A stretch of 38,872 nt of DNA from Weissella fangxianensis (GTDB taxonomy: Bacteria; Bacillota; Bacilli; Lactobacillales; Lactobacillaceae), in assembly GCF_024718545.1 (NCBI RefSeq), contig NZ_JAMXDB010000013.1:1-38872 (forward strand), given 5' to 3'. Positions 8,268-16,679 of this stretch are shown here, one piece after another. The notes under the pieces were generated by a model. That model did no database searches. It was not told the DNA's origin and saw only the letters and a program-made list of their open reading frames with translations. A program made the translations under genes and the position numbers. The stretch's first letter is position 1. Each line of letters starts with the position of its first letter.

Positions 8268-9818
8268 TCATTCTCCTGCTAATTGTGCGCGAGCATCGTC
8301 TAATGACATACCAGCCATCAACAAACCAAGCTCATTCTTCGTTGTTTCATTCGCATTCACGATACCTGTAATTTCTCCATGTGAAATGACGGCAATGCGA
8401 TCGGCAACATTCAAAATTTCATCTAATTCAAAACTAACCAACAGTACCGCTTTATTCGCATTACGTTGATAAATTAGTTGTTGATGAATATATTCAATCG
8501 CACCCACGTCAAGTCCACGTGTCGGTTGTGCAGCGATAATGAAATCAGCATTACGATCTAGTTCACGTGCAATGATCGCTTTCTGCTGATTACCACCAGA
8601 TAATGAACTGGCTGGTACTAATTCATTCACTGTCCGCACATCAAATTTAGTAATTAAATCACGCGCATGTTTATTAATTTCTTCATAGTCTAAGACGCCA
8701 TGCTTTGAAAGTGGTCGCTTATAATACGTTTGCAAGGCAATATTTTCTGCAAGCGTCATGTCCAACTCTAACCCATAACGTTGGCGATCCTCAGGAATAT
8801 GAGAAACGCCCGCTTCAGTAATTTGACGTGGCTTTTTATTGGCAATGTTCTTACCATTTAACATGATTTTTCCTGAAACTGTTGGCATCAATCCTGTCAT
8901 GGCTGAAATCAATTCAGATTGGCCATTACCATCAATACCGGCAAGACCGACCACTTCACCCGCACGAATATCAAGACTTAAATCCTTAACTGCTGTCAGA
9001 CCACGACTATCTTTAACAGTGACATGATCTAATGAGATGACCGTTTCTTTAGGTCGGGCTGCTGACTTTTCTGTTGCATACAAAGAAACCGAACGCCCAA
9101 CCATGATATCTGCTAACTCTTGCGATGACACACCAGCTACAGGAAACGAATCAATTGATTTTCCACGGCGAATAACCGTCACTTGGTCCGCCACAGCTTT
9201 AATTTCATCTAATTTGTGAGTAATTAAGATAATCGACTTACCTTCTAGTGCAAGGTGTCGCATGATAACCATCAATTCGTCAATTTCTTGTGGTGTTAAC
9301 ACAGCCGTTGGCTCATCAAATATTAAAATATCGGCGCCACGATACAATGTTTTCAAAATTTCCACACGTTGTTGCATACCAACCGAAATATCCCCTGCGA
9401 GGGCGTCCGGATTAACATCCAATCTGTACTTCTCAGATAATTTCTTAATATCTTGGCTAGCCTTTTTGATATCCAATTTCATACCATTAACTGGTTCAGA
9501 ACCTAAAATAATATTTTCAGTAACTGTAAAAGCATCCATTAGCATAAAATGCTGGTGTACCATACCAATTCCCAGTTCTGCTGCCTTGGCTGGACTATCT
9601 ACGGTGATTTTCTGGCCATTAATTAAAATGTCACCAGAGGTCGGCTGGAGTAAACCTGATAATTGATTCATCAAGGTTGATTTCCCTGCACCATTTTCTC
9701 CAAGTAAGGCATGAATTTGTCCACGTCTTACTTGCAAATTAATCTCATCATTTGCACGAAAATCGCCAAATTGCTTAACTATATTGTGCATTTCTAACAC
9801 AATTGGCTCATCTGCCAT
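8268..9818 (-). CDS. nupA: Nucleoside ABC transporter ATP-binding protein (tandem ABC domains)
   Basis: Energises nucleoside uptake; 516 aa with two fused ABC domains, as in the NupO/RbsA-like class. Domain 1: Walker A GENGAGKS (about 41), degenerate signature SVGMQQ, Walker B ILIFDEPTAVL. Domain 2: degenerate Walker A GIDGNGQS, canonical signature LSGGNQQ, and AAQPTRGLD in place of a normal Walker B acid, so only one ATP site is probably fully active, as is common in this class. First of three tightly packed genes; separated from the upstream binding-protein gene by 218 bp with a weak terminator. Confidence 0.94.
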   Translation of the reverse strand: MADEPIVLEMHNIVKQFGDFRANDEINLQVRRGQIHALLGENGAGKSTLMNQLSGLLQPTSGDILINGQKITVDSPAKAAELGIGMVHQHFMLMDAFTVTENIILGSEPVNGMKLDIKKASQDIKKLSEKYRLDVNPDALAGDISVGMQQRVEILKTLYRGADILIFDEPTAVLTPQEIDELMVIMRHLALEGKSIILITHKLDEIKAVADQVTVIRRGKSIDSFPVAGVSSQELADIMVGRSVSLYATEKSAARPKETVISLDHVTVKDSRGLTAVKDLSLDIRAGEVVGLAGIDGNGQSELISAMTGLMPTVSGKIMLNGKNIANKKPRQITEAGVSHIPEDRQRYGLELDMTLAENIALQTYYKRPLSKHGVLDYEEINKHARDLITKFDVRTVNELVPASSLSGGNQQKAIIARELDRNADFIIAAQPTRGLDVGAIEYIHQQLIYQRNANKAVLLVSFELDEILNVADRIAVISHGEITGIVNANETTKNELGLLMAGMSLDDARAQLAGE

Positions 9819-9981
9819 ATTTTCTCTCTCCCTGAAAAAAATTCACTTGCTGATCTATAAAACTCAATATATAGCAATTATTTTACATATTTTATTTACG
9901 TATTGCTAGTAGCCATTTAAAAAATATTCGTCTTTTAATTCAATATACATGAAATGCCCCTAAAAGTGGCAAAAATTTAAG

Positions 9982-10010
9982 AAAAAGCCGAACAATAGTT
10001 GTTCCGCTTT
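9982..10010 (-). terminator. Partial terminator between bmpA-like gene and nupA
   Basis: Minus strand AAGCGGAAC AACTATT GTTCGGCTT followed by TTTC. The stem has one mismatch and a short T tract. It fits an attenuator that keeps binding protein in excess over the membrane subunits, as often seen in ABC importer operons; that role is inference. Confidence 0.6.
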
Positions 10011-10036
10011 CCCCTATCAATACTGATTATTAACTT

Positions 10037-11116
10037 TTACTTCATTTTACTTGGTACAGTTACATCCCCAGACTTTACGTCGTCCGTAGCTTTTTGAACA
10101 GCTTGCTTTTCTGCACTATCCAAATTATCGCTTGTTAGACCAACGCCACCATTCTTCAAACCAAATGTTACTGTCTTGCCACCAGGGAAATCACCCTTCA
10201 TCGCCTGATCAGCTAATTTCACTACCGAACTAGGAATCTTTTTGACTGCTGAAGCTAACGTTAGATTTGCTGATTGGCCATCCTTAGTTTTGTACACTCC
10301 TTGGTCCTTTTGATCCATATCGACCCCGATTACCCAAGCTTTTTGTTTGTCATCAGCTGATAGCTTTGCATCAATATCTTTAGCCGATGTGAACACTGAA
10401 TTTCCTGCAGGACCAGCCGCCTGGAAAATAATGTGTGAGCCAGATGTATACATAGCATCCGCAATCGTCTTTGATTTTGCTGTGTCCGTAAATGATTCAA
10501 TAAATTGAGATTCAACTTTCATGTTAGGATCAACAGATTTCACCCCGGCAATATAACCAGCTTGAAAAGCTTTGATGGTTGCTGAACTCATACCACCAAT
10601 GAAGCCAACCTTGTTATCACCTAGGTCTTGTGCTTTTGTCGCTGCGGCAACACCAGCTAGATAAGAAGCTTCGTGTTGCTTAAACATCATTGAAGCCACA
10701 TTTTTTAACGACTTCTTAGCCTTATCATCAACCAATACATATTTTGTATTTTTATTTTTCTCAGCTGATTCGACTAAAGCATCATTAGTTGCATAGCCAA
10801 CCCCAATTAACAAATTATAATTTGCTGAAACCCCTTGTTGGAAATTTGGCGCAAAATCTGCATTAGTTTTTGAAGCGAAGTAATTATAGCCATCCTTACC
10901 CTTCTGTAAGTTATGTGACTTTCCCCAGTCAGTAACTCCCTTCCACGCAGATTGGTTAAACGACCGATCGTCTACACCGCCAACGTCAGTCACCATGGCA
11001 ACCGAAAAATCTTTCTTATCAGTACTTGATTGCTTGTTTTGAACCAACGTTACACCTACACCAGCGATTATGATGACAGCAACGCCACCAATTACTAAAT
11101 TACGACGTGAAACCAT
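10037..11116 (-). CDS. bmpA: BmpA/Med-family nucleoside-binding protein
   Basis: Extracellular substrate-binding component for the NupABC importer; 359 aa, normal for the family. After an N-terminal basic stretch MVSRRN and a hydrophobic segment (about 7-25), the mature domain begins with VAMVTDVGGVDDRSFNQSAW, a hallmark of BmpA/PnrA proteins. There is no cysteine anywhere, so no lipobox; anchoring must be by the uncleaved hydrophobic segment, or the protein is secreted. Next to nupA and probably co-transcribed through the weak terminator. Paralogue of the gene at 11430. Confidence 0.9.
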   Translation of the reverse strand: MVSRRNLVIGGVAVIIIAGVGVTLVQNKQSSTDKKDFSVAMVTDVGGVDDRSFNQSAWKGVTDWGKSHNLQKGKDGYNYFASKTNADFAPNFQQGVSANYNLLIGVGYATNDALVESAEKNKNTKYVLVDDKAKKSLKNVASMMFKQHEASYLAGVAAATKAQDLGDNKVGFIGGMSSATIKAFQAGYIAGVKSVDPNMKVESQFIESFTDTAKSKTIADAMYTSGSHIIFQAAGPAGNSVFTSAKDIDAKLSADDKQKAWVIGVDMDQKDQGVYKTKDGQSANLTLASAVKKIPSSVVKLADQAMKGDFPGGKTVTFGLKNGGVGLTSDNLDSAEKQAVQKATDDVKSGDVTVPSKMK

Positions 11117-11429
11117 GTTTCATTCTCCTCAACTTTCGTTCATCTAAACGATTCATATTATTTAGTTAACAATAGGTTAACATCGTTCAGACCGCTAATT
11201 CCTTTGAATAGTATAGCCTGAGCTTCCCCTATCCGCAATAAACAAACGGTTGAAAAGAGTAATTTGGTAAAACGTTTTATGGGTATTTTAGCAAAGTATA
11301 TCGTGTAGAAACGAACAAATAAAACAATAAATATTAAAATGTTTGCTATAAAACGTTTTAAATAAATATATTAACGACATTTAATGACGTCTATTCGTTA
11401 TTTTTTTAAGTTACGTTTATGTAACAATT
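11117..11429 (-). promoter_or_regulatory. Inter-paralogue region with two AAAACGTTTT palindromes and a candidate promoter
   Basis: This 313-bp gap has no gene. It contains two copies of the perfect palindrome TAAAACGTTTTA-like core AAAACGTTTT (about 11270-11279 and 11351-11360), roughly 81 bp apart. A candidate promoter for the downstream bmpA copy is TTGCGG (11233-11238), 17 bp, TATACT (11210-11215). CG-centred palindromes of this kind suit LacI/GalR-type repressors, but no such regulator is in the window. Confidence 0.4.
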
Positions 11430-12533
11430 TTAGAATGTTTGTTTGAACTTTGAATTTTCTGGATGAGCTGGCACATTAATTTCGCCCTTGATAATGGCCT
11501 TCTTGGCCTTTACGACTGCTTTTTTCTCATCGCTAGTCAAATTCTTTGTTGGTGTGGAAACACCGCCTTCTTTCAAACCGTATGCAACAATCTTGCCACC
11601 AGGGAATTGATCCTTCATGGCTTTATTGGCAATCAGATGCAAGCCACGACCAACACCAGTAATTGATGAAGTCAAAGTAAAGTTATCTTGCTTGCCATCT
11701 TTGGTTTGATAATTCCCCATATTAGATTGATCCATATCAACCCCAATGACCCAAACCTTATCCTTTGAATCAGCTGTTAAGTCCTGGTTATTATCTTTTG
11801 CTGCGGTGAACACACCATTCCCAGTAGCACCAGCTGCTTGGAAAATAATCTTTTCACCTTTAGCCATCATCGCATCAGTAATCGTTTGTCCTTTCGCTGC
11901 ATCACCAAATGAATTAGCATACTGGACATCAACCGCCAAGTTTTTATCAACTGATTTTACACCAGCAGTGTAACCAGCCTCAAATGCATCAACAATGTTA
12001 CTGTGCATCCCACCAACAAAGCCAACGGTATTTTGGTTTAATGCCTTAGCCTTCGTAGCTGCAGCAACACCTGCCAAATACGACGACTGTTCAGAACGGA
12101 ACATGACTGAGGCGACGTTCTTGGTTTTCTTTGTATCAATATCATCAACCAAGACATAATCTGTTTTCGGGTTTTTCTTAGCTGATGATATTGTTGCATT
12201 ATGCAAAGAATACCCAATACCAGCAATCAGGTCATACTTTCCTTGAATCGCTTGTTGAAAGCTTGGCGCAAAATCAGCTTGTGATTTAGATTGTAAGTAA
12301 TTATAACCGTCACTTCCCTTGGTTAAATGGTGTTCTTTACCCCAACTTTGCAATCCTTCCCATGCCGATTGATTAAATGACTTATCGTCGATGCCACCAA
12401 CATCAGTTACCATTGCTACCGTATAATTTTTCTTATCTGAAGACTCAGATGAATTGATCATGCCATAAGCGACCCCGCCAATAATAACAACCCCTACAAC
12501 ACCACCAATTATTTTTAATCGTCGTGAAACCAT
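11430..12533 (-). CDS. Second BmpA/Med-family nucleoside-binding protein
   Basis: A 367-aa paralogue of the neighbouring binding protein, with the same start MVSRRLKIIGG, the same block VAMVTDVGGIDDKSFNQSAW and the same domain order. It too has no cysteine, so no lipid anchor; the N-terminal hydrophobic stretch is followed by a short Ser-rich linker. Upstream is a good promoter (12597-12625) with PurBox-like CGAAC elements. Two binding proteins before one importer suggest different substrate ranges (for example purine versus pyrimidine nucleosides), but nothing in the sequence tells which. Confidence 0.9.
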   Translation of the reverse strand: MVSRRLKIIGGVVGVVIIGGVAYGMINSSESSDKKNYTVAMVTDVGGIDDKSFNQSAWEGLQSWGKEHHLTKGSDGYNYLQSKSQADFAPSFQQAIQGKYDLIAGIGYSLHNATISSAKKNPKTDYVLVDDIDTKKTKNVASVMFRSEQSSYLAGVAAATKAKALNQNTVGFVGGMHSNIVDAFEAGYTAGVKSVDKNLAVDVQYANSFGDAAKGQTITDAMMAKGEKIIFQAAGATGNGVFTAAKDNNQDLTADSKDKVWVIGVDMDQSNMGNYQTKDGKQDNFTLTSSITGVGRGLHLIANKAMKDQFPGGKIVAYGLKEGGVSTPTKNLTSDEKKAVVKAKKAIIKGEINVPAHPENSKFKQTF

Positions 12534-12596
12534 GTTTGCCCTCTTTCTGAATCGTTAAAGTAACGTTCTGTTGTCCATTTATTTATTACCATTCAA

Positions 12597-12625
12597 ATTA
12601 TACGGTTAACGTTCGCTGTTTTCAA
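12597..12625 (-). promoter_or_regulatory. Promoter of the bmpA-bmpA-nupABC region
   Basis: TTGAAA (-35, 12620-12625), 17-bp spacer, TATAAT (-10, 12597-12602), minus strand. The spacer contains GCGAACGTTAAC, whose CGAAC core resembles a PurBox. Confidence 0.75.
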
Positions 12626-12688
12626 GTTTATTTTTCGTTATTTAAAATGATAAAATTCTATAGACGACTGTTATAGAGGCATTTTCAT

Positions 12689-12703
12689 TTTATAAACGAA
12701 CAT
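12689..12703 (-). promoter_or_regulatory. PurBox-like element upstream of the binding-protein promoter
   Basis: ATAAACGAACATT (plus-strand reading) fits the known PurR box AWWWCCGAACWWT at 12 of 13 positions. It lies about 65 bp upstream of the -35 box. PurR control of nucleoside uptake is a reasonable inference; the site has not been tested against genome background. Confidence 0.4.
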
Positions 12704-12849
12704 TGTTTAAATTTACTTCACAACTTATACGTTATTAGTTCACCAACTAAAGTGCATAACGCTATGTTATCATAACATTTCACAAGAGTTATCTTCTGGA
12801 CAATCATCGATTAGCTAACTGATTTTTTACTTCCTAATCAATAACCTGC

Positions 12850-12880
12850 TTGCACTTTTCGTCATAACTATGTCTATAAT
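12850..12880 (+). promoter_or_regulatory. Candidate promoter of the AI-2E family gene
   Basis: TTGCAC (12850-12855), a long 19-bp spacer, TATAAT (12875-12880). The rest of the 387-bp gap 12541-12927 holds the divergent bmpA promoter and a 15-bp palindrome ATGTTATCATAACAT at 12764-12778 of unknown role. Confidence 0.4.
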
Positions 12881-12927
12881 TAAATAAGATTTATAAGTAG
12901 AGTGGTTCTTATAGGAAGAATGAGGTA

Positions 12928-13983
12928 GTGCACGTGACAGATTTAAAAAAAATATTTAAGCGGGCCGATGTTCAGAAACTAATTGCCTTGATTTTTATTT
13001 TAGTTATTTTATATATTATTCGTGATTTAATTAGCATTGTGCTATTAACGACCATTTTTAGTTATTTAGCCGTCAAAAGTGCACGTAAAATTAATCGTTG
13101 GACTAAAATTCCTTATGGTTTTTCGGTGTTGATATTCTTCACTGTTAGTATAGTTATTTTTGTTACAGCTTTTATGTATATCGTGCCCACATTAGTCAAT
13201 CAATTTGCCATTATTCCTGACGAAGTCATGAAATTCATGAAAAATTTTCCAGATGTCAAAAAGTACCTCAATGACACTTATCAAAATCTGGATTTGCTGA
13301 ATGAGGTGACTAAAAATTGGCGGACCCTGCTTGAGAGTGGCTGGGATACACTAAATGTTATTGGTAGTGTGCTTTCTAAAGTGTTGCTTTCAATCTTTCT
13401 GAGTTTTATCTTCGCCATTTCATGGCAAAGATTACGCATTTTCGGCACACAATTTGTTAATTCAAATTATCCTAAATTTTTCACTAATGTTTATGAACTA
13501 ACAAGCACTTTTGTCTTAATTCTAGGAAGCATTATCGAAGTACAAATGACCATTGCTTTTATCAATACCATACTAATGGTAATTGGTTTGAGCCTACTGA
13601 AGGTTCCTAGTATTCTAGTCATGGCGCTATTAATCTTTATTCTTGGCCTAATCCCAATTGCTGGTGTTTTGATTTCATTAATTCCATTAAGCGTCATTTC
13701 ATTCGCGGCGCTGGGATGGACTGGTATGATTGAAGTTTGGATTTTAATTGCTATTATTCATCTATTTGAATCATACTTCTTGCACCCAAGATTAATGGCT
13801 ACTCGAACAGAATTACCAATCTTTTTAACATTTGCAACAATCATTGTCATGGAGCATTTATTAGGTGCCTGGGGACTAATTATTGGTGTCCCAATCGTTG
13901 CCTTTATCCTAAGTATTCTCGGCGTACAAGACGCATCAATTTCCAAGCATTCATCACAAGTTAATGCGACAGAGACAAAGTAA
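12928..13983 (+). CDS. AI-2E family transporter (PerM/YdiK-like membrane protein)
   Basis: A 351-aa polytopic membrane protein with hydrophobic segments at about 18-75, 150-175 and 200-330, the layout of the AI-2E/PerM family. Members are exporters or ion/proton antiporters; the family name does not prove autoinducer-2 transport. Either GTG at 12928 or GTG at 12934 could be the start: AGGAAGA favours the first, GAGG favours the second. It is a single gene with its own candidate promoter and ends at a strong bidirectional terminator. Confidence 0.85.
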   Translation: MHVTDLKKIFKRADVQKLIALIFILVILYIIRDLISIVLLTTIFSYLAVKSARKINRWTKIPYGFSVLIFFTVSIVIFVTAFMYIVPTLVNQFAIIPDEVMKFMKNFPDVKKYLNDTYQNLDLLNEVTKNWRTLLESGWDTLNVIGSVLSKVLLSIFLSFIFAISWQRLRIFGTQFVNSNYPKFFTNVYELTSTFVLILGSIIEVQMTIAFINTILMVIGLSLLKVPSILVMALLIFILGLIPIAGVLISLIPLSVISFAALGWTGMIEVWILIAIIHLFESYFLHPRLMATRTELPIFLTFATIIVMEHLLGAWGLIIGVPIVAFILSILGVQDASISKHSSQVNATETK

Positions 13984-14001
13984 ATTTTTATCGCTATAAT
14001 C

Positions 14002-14058
14002 AAACAGACGTTGATAACTAACGACCTATCCAGTAGGTGCTGTTATCAACGTCTGTTT
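14002..14058. terminator. Bidirectional terminator after AI-2E and ASCH genes
   Basis: A perfect 17-bp stem AAACAGACGTTGATAAC/GTTATCAACGTCTGTTT with an inner ACCTA/TAGGT hairpin, between convergent genes. Confidence 0.85.
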
Positions 14059-14119
14059 ATTTATGACTTTATTTATATATTCTTTCTTAAATTATATGGC
14101 TTAGCGTCCAGTTCAAACG

Positions 14120-14584
14120 CTAGTCGACAGAACCGTACACAACTTCAAATACTTCACAAATACATGGTATTTTTTCATGAAAATGCTGACCCATTTGTGC
14201 ATACTCTTGTTTAAAAAACGGCTCATGGACCTTACGCCAACAGCCTAATGAGCGATCACCCTCACCTTCATGATACGCATGTTCAGCTGACACTAAATCA
14301 TAAGGTATCGTTTCGACGACAGTTGTTCGTGTAATACAAACCGGTTTTTGATCACCATTTAAAATAATATTATATTCACCAACATACGGTTTAGGTTCAC
14401 CAAACTCATATAGCTCGGCCGCCGAAGTTGTCGCCGTTTTAACACCACGAACAGTCAAATCTGCTAAATCATTGGCCATTTCAGGACTATTGCCATATGC
14501 CCATGCTGAATAGGCCGTTGTCGTGTCCAGTTGATTAGCCCGACAAAATTTTTCCCAATAATTTTTAATTTCAGTACTTGGCAC
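14120..14584 (-). CDS. ASCH domain-containing protein
   Basis: A 154-aa soluble protein of the ASCH (YhfF-like) type, a PUA-like fold believed to bind RNA or modified nucleosides. Recognisable features are VRGVKTATTSAAELYEFGEPKPYVGEYN, the conserved lysine/threonine turn near residue 49, then the GDRSLGCWRKVHEPFF block that is typical of the family's C-terminal half. It lies 45 bp downstream of ohyA on the same strand and may be read from the ohyA promoter. Biochemical role unknown. Confidence 0.85.
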   Translation of the reverse strand: MPSTEIKNYWEKFCRANQLDTTTAYSAWAYGNSPEMANDLADLTVRGVKTATTSAAELYEFGEPKPYVGEYNIILNGDQKPVCITRTTVVETIPYDLVSAEHAYHEGEGDRSLGCWRKVHEPFFKQEYAQMGQHFHEKIPCICEVFEVVYGSVD

Positions 14585-14629
14585 GTTAATTTCTCCTAAA
14601 GTTAATTTCTTACAACTAGTATCAAGATA

Positions 14630-16408
14630 TTAAAGCAGGCCAGCCTCCTTAAGCAACTCTGCCACCCAAGTATCATCAATTTTACGCAAAGCAGTCTTTT
14701 GAACCAGCTTAGGCAGATGCAAATCAATGTCAGCTAACTTCTTTTTATCGTTCATATAGTACACCGCACGTAGTAATGTTCGAATATCATAAACTGAATT
14801 ATAAACTTCCGGTACGGCACGCTCGACATTTAGTAATGAATAAACTGATTCCATGGCAGTTCGAATCGAGTACTCTGTTGTAAAGACCGTATCACGTGTT
14901 GGTGATTCAGCGAAATTACCGATAAATGCTAAGTTTACCGAGCCATCCGGTACCACTGCTGGACGGTCACCCGCAACTCGTGGCATAAAGTATGACGTAA
15001 TGAATGGCATATAAACGGGTACAGCATTCACGCTATCTTGCTTGGCCAACGTTTTAATTTTTGTTTCTGGTACTCCTAGGTGATATAGCCACTCTTGTGT
15101 AATCTCTTCACCCGTACTTTCAACAACCGTCTTGTCAATGAAGTTTCCCTTTGTATCAGAATACAAAGCATATACCCAAACAACAGTTTCATTTTCAGCC
15201 TGCGTTTTAAAATGCGGTTGGCGATGGACGGCAAAGCTCATTAACCAGTTAGAATCTGTGATGGTAACAATACCACCTGTATTCACTTTATTATCATGCA
15301 AATCACGATTAGTTAGACGCTCAATATAAGGATCTAAGGCCGTATTCTTAATCGTCAAGGTCGCTGCAACATGCCAGCTCCGATCTGGTAAATTATCATA
15401 AAATACTTCTGGGTGACCGAATTCTTCAGATTGTTGGGCTAGATTATTCCAAAGTGTCCAACTTCCACCTAATTCGTGAGTTACTGGTGCTGCTTCATGG
15501 TGTGAACCATAAGTTGAACTTTCAGTAATTGAACCATTCGTGACAAATACTAAGTCATTCTGTGTTAATTTAACTTCCCTTTGTTCGCCATCTACATGCA
15601 AATATAGTTTACGGGCAGTCTTGGTCTTATTTTCGTCATCAATATCAACGTCAATATCATCTACCGTTGTATTGTATTGGAAATCAACGCCAAAACCTTC
15701 AAGATATTTGATAATTGGCAAAACCATTGAATCATATTGATTATACTTGTTAAACTTTAACGCCATAAAATCAGGCAGGCCATCAATATGGTGAATGAAC
15801 CGCATCGTATAGCGCCGCATTTCCACAGCTGAATGCCATTTTTCAAAAGCGAACATGGTTGCCCAGTACACCCAAAAATTACTCTCAAAGAACTCTGGTG
15901 AAAAGAATTCTTCAATCGTTGTTCGTCCTAACTTTGACTCAGGTGTCATAATCAGTTTGATAAGTTCAACTGATTTTTCATCTAAGGTATACTGACCATC
16001 AGTTGGTACCTGTTGACCACGCTTATAAATTAAACGTGTGTTTGATGAATTTGGATCATCCTTATCTAACCAATAAAACTCATCTAAATATGATGCACCT
16101 GGAATTTCTAATGATGGAATCGACCGATACATATCCCACATGGTCTCGAAATGATTTTCCATTTCACGACCACCACGCGTGACCAAACCAATATTTGGTC
16201 GTTCAGTACCATCTAGTGATCCTCCTGGTACCGATAATTCTTCTAAAACATGAATTTGCTCACCCGGCATTTGAGCATCACGAACTAAAAATACCGCTGC
16301 AGATAATCCGGCTAAACCACCACCGACAATATAAGCTGATTTTTGATCAACACCTTCTGGCTTCCGTGGGTGTGCAAAAGCTTCAAAATTACCACTACTG
16401 TAATTCAT
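14630..16408 (-). CDS. ohyA: Oleate hydratase (MCRA family, FAD-dependent)
   Basis: Adds water to the cis-9 double bond of oleic (and linoleic) acid to give 10-hydroxy fatty acids, detoxifying unsaturated fatty acids at the membrane surface. The protein is 592 aa, the usual length. Near the N-terminus is the FAD dinucleotide motif YIVGGGLAGLSAAVFLVRDA, then GLVTRGGREMENHFETMWDM and RSIPSLE, diagnostic of this family. An open frame extends to 16486, but the ATG at 16408 has GAGGGGG at ideal spacing. The promoter region overlaps a 47-bp inverted repeat (16533-16579), a likely repressor site. Confidence 0.96.
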   Translation of the reverse strand: MNYSSGNFEAFAHPRKPEGVDQKSAYIVGGGLAGLSAAVFLVRDAQMPGEQIHVLEELSVPGGSLDGTERPNIGLVTRGGREMENHFETMWDMYRSIPSLEIPGASYLDEFYWLDKDDPNSSNTRLIYKRGQQVPTDGQYTLDEKSVELIKLIMTPESKLGRTTIEEFFSPEFFESNFWVYWATMFAFEKWHSAVEMRRYTMRFIHHIDGLPDFMALKFNKYNQYDSMVLPIIKYLEGFGVDFQYNTTVDDIDVDIDDENKTKTARKLYLHVDGEQREVKLTQNDLVFVTNGSITESSTYGSHHEAAPVTHELGGSWTLWNNLAQQSEEFGHPEVFYDNLPDRSWHVAATLTIKNTALDPYIERLTNRDLHDNKVNTGGIVTITDSNWLMSFAVHRQPHFKTQAENETVVWVYALYSDTKGNFIDKTVVESTGEEITQEWLYHLGVPETKIKTLAKQDSVNAVPVYMPFITSYFMPRVAGDRPAVVPDGSVNLAFIGNFAESPTRDTVFTTEYSIRTAMESVYSLLNVERAVPEVYNSVYDIRTLLRAVYYMNDKKKLADIDLHLPKLVQKTALRKIDDTWVAELLKEAGLL

Positions 16409-16532
16409 AAATTTCCCCCTCTTTCGTACAACAAAACCATGGTCCTTCAAAACAAAAATACTTAAGAAATACCCTTTAACTAGCATCCCTTATCTTTAGA
16501 ATACACACATTTAATTGAAAATTCACTATACA

Positions 16533-16579
16533 ATAGCAGCTAATTTGTTTAACACGTTGTTAAATAAATTAGCTATTAT
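16533..16579. promoter_or_regulatory. 47-bp inverted repeat between ohyA and adh
   Basis: Arms of 22 bp with 3 mismatches around the 3-bp centre CGT; the core is TTTAACACGTTGTTAAA. One arm overlaps the likely -35 region of ohyA (candidate -10 TATAGT about 16525-16530 on the minus strand). The size and symmetry suit a dimeric or tetrameric repressor such as a TetR-family fatty-acid sensor; no such regulator is encoded in this window. Confidence 0.6.
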
Positions 16580-16591
16580 AGGTCACTCAAT

Positions 16592-16609
16592 TTGTGATTG
16601 TTTTCACTT
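16592..16609 (+). promoter_or_regulatory. Rex-like operator upstream of adh
   Basis: TTGTGATTGTTTTCACTT resembles the Rex consensus TTGTGAANNNNTTCACAA with 3 mismatches at 14 defined positions, directly upstream of the candidate adh -35. Rex senses NADH/NAD+ and commonly controls alcohol dehydrogenases. The same bases also fit a loose cre (one mismatch), so CcpA is an alternative. Confidence 0.5.
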
Positions 16610-16636
16610 TACTTTTATACCCTATTTTGTTATGCT
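16608..16636 (+). promoter_or_regulatory. Candidate adh promoter
   Basis: TTTACT (16608-16613), 17 bp, TATGCT (16631-16636). The -10 box is inside a 12-bp inverted repeat. Confidence 0.4.
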
Positions 16637-16662
16637 TTAGGTGTTTAGATATAACAAAATAG
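16622..16662 (+). promoter_or_regulatory. 12-bp perfect inverted repeat over adh -10 and leader
   Basis: CTATTTTGTTAT (16622-16633) and ATAACAAAATAG (16651-16662) are perfect inverse copies separated by 17 nt. In DNA they could bind a dimeric regulator across the transcription start; in RNA the hairpin would end just before the SD GGAGG. Confidence 0.55.
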
Positions 16663-16679
16663 TTTTGGAGGATAGAACG

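Noticed and set aside
12928-13983. Quorum-sensing autoinducer-2 exporter
   Set aside because: The family name is historical; many members move ions or other solutes, and no luxS or lsr genes are nearby.
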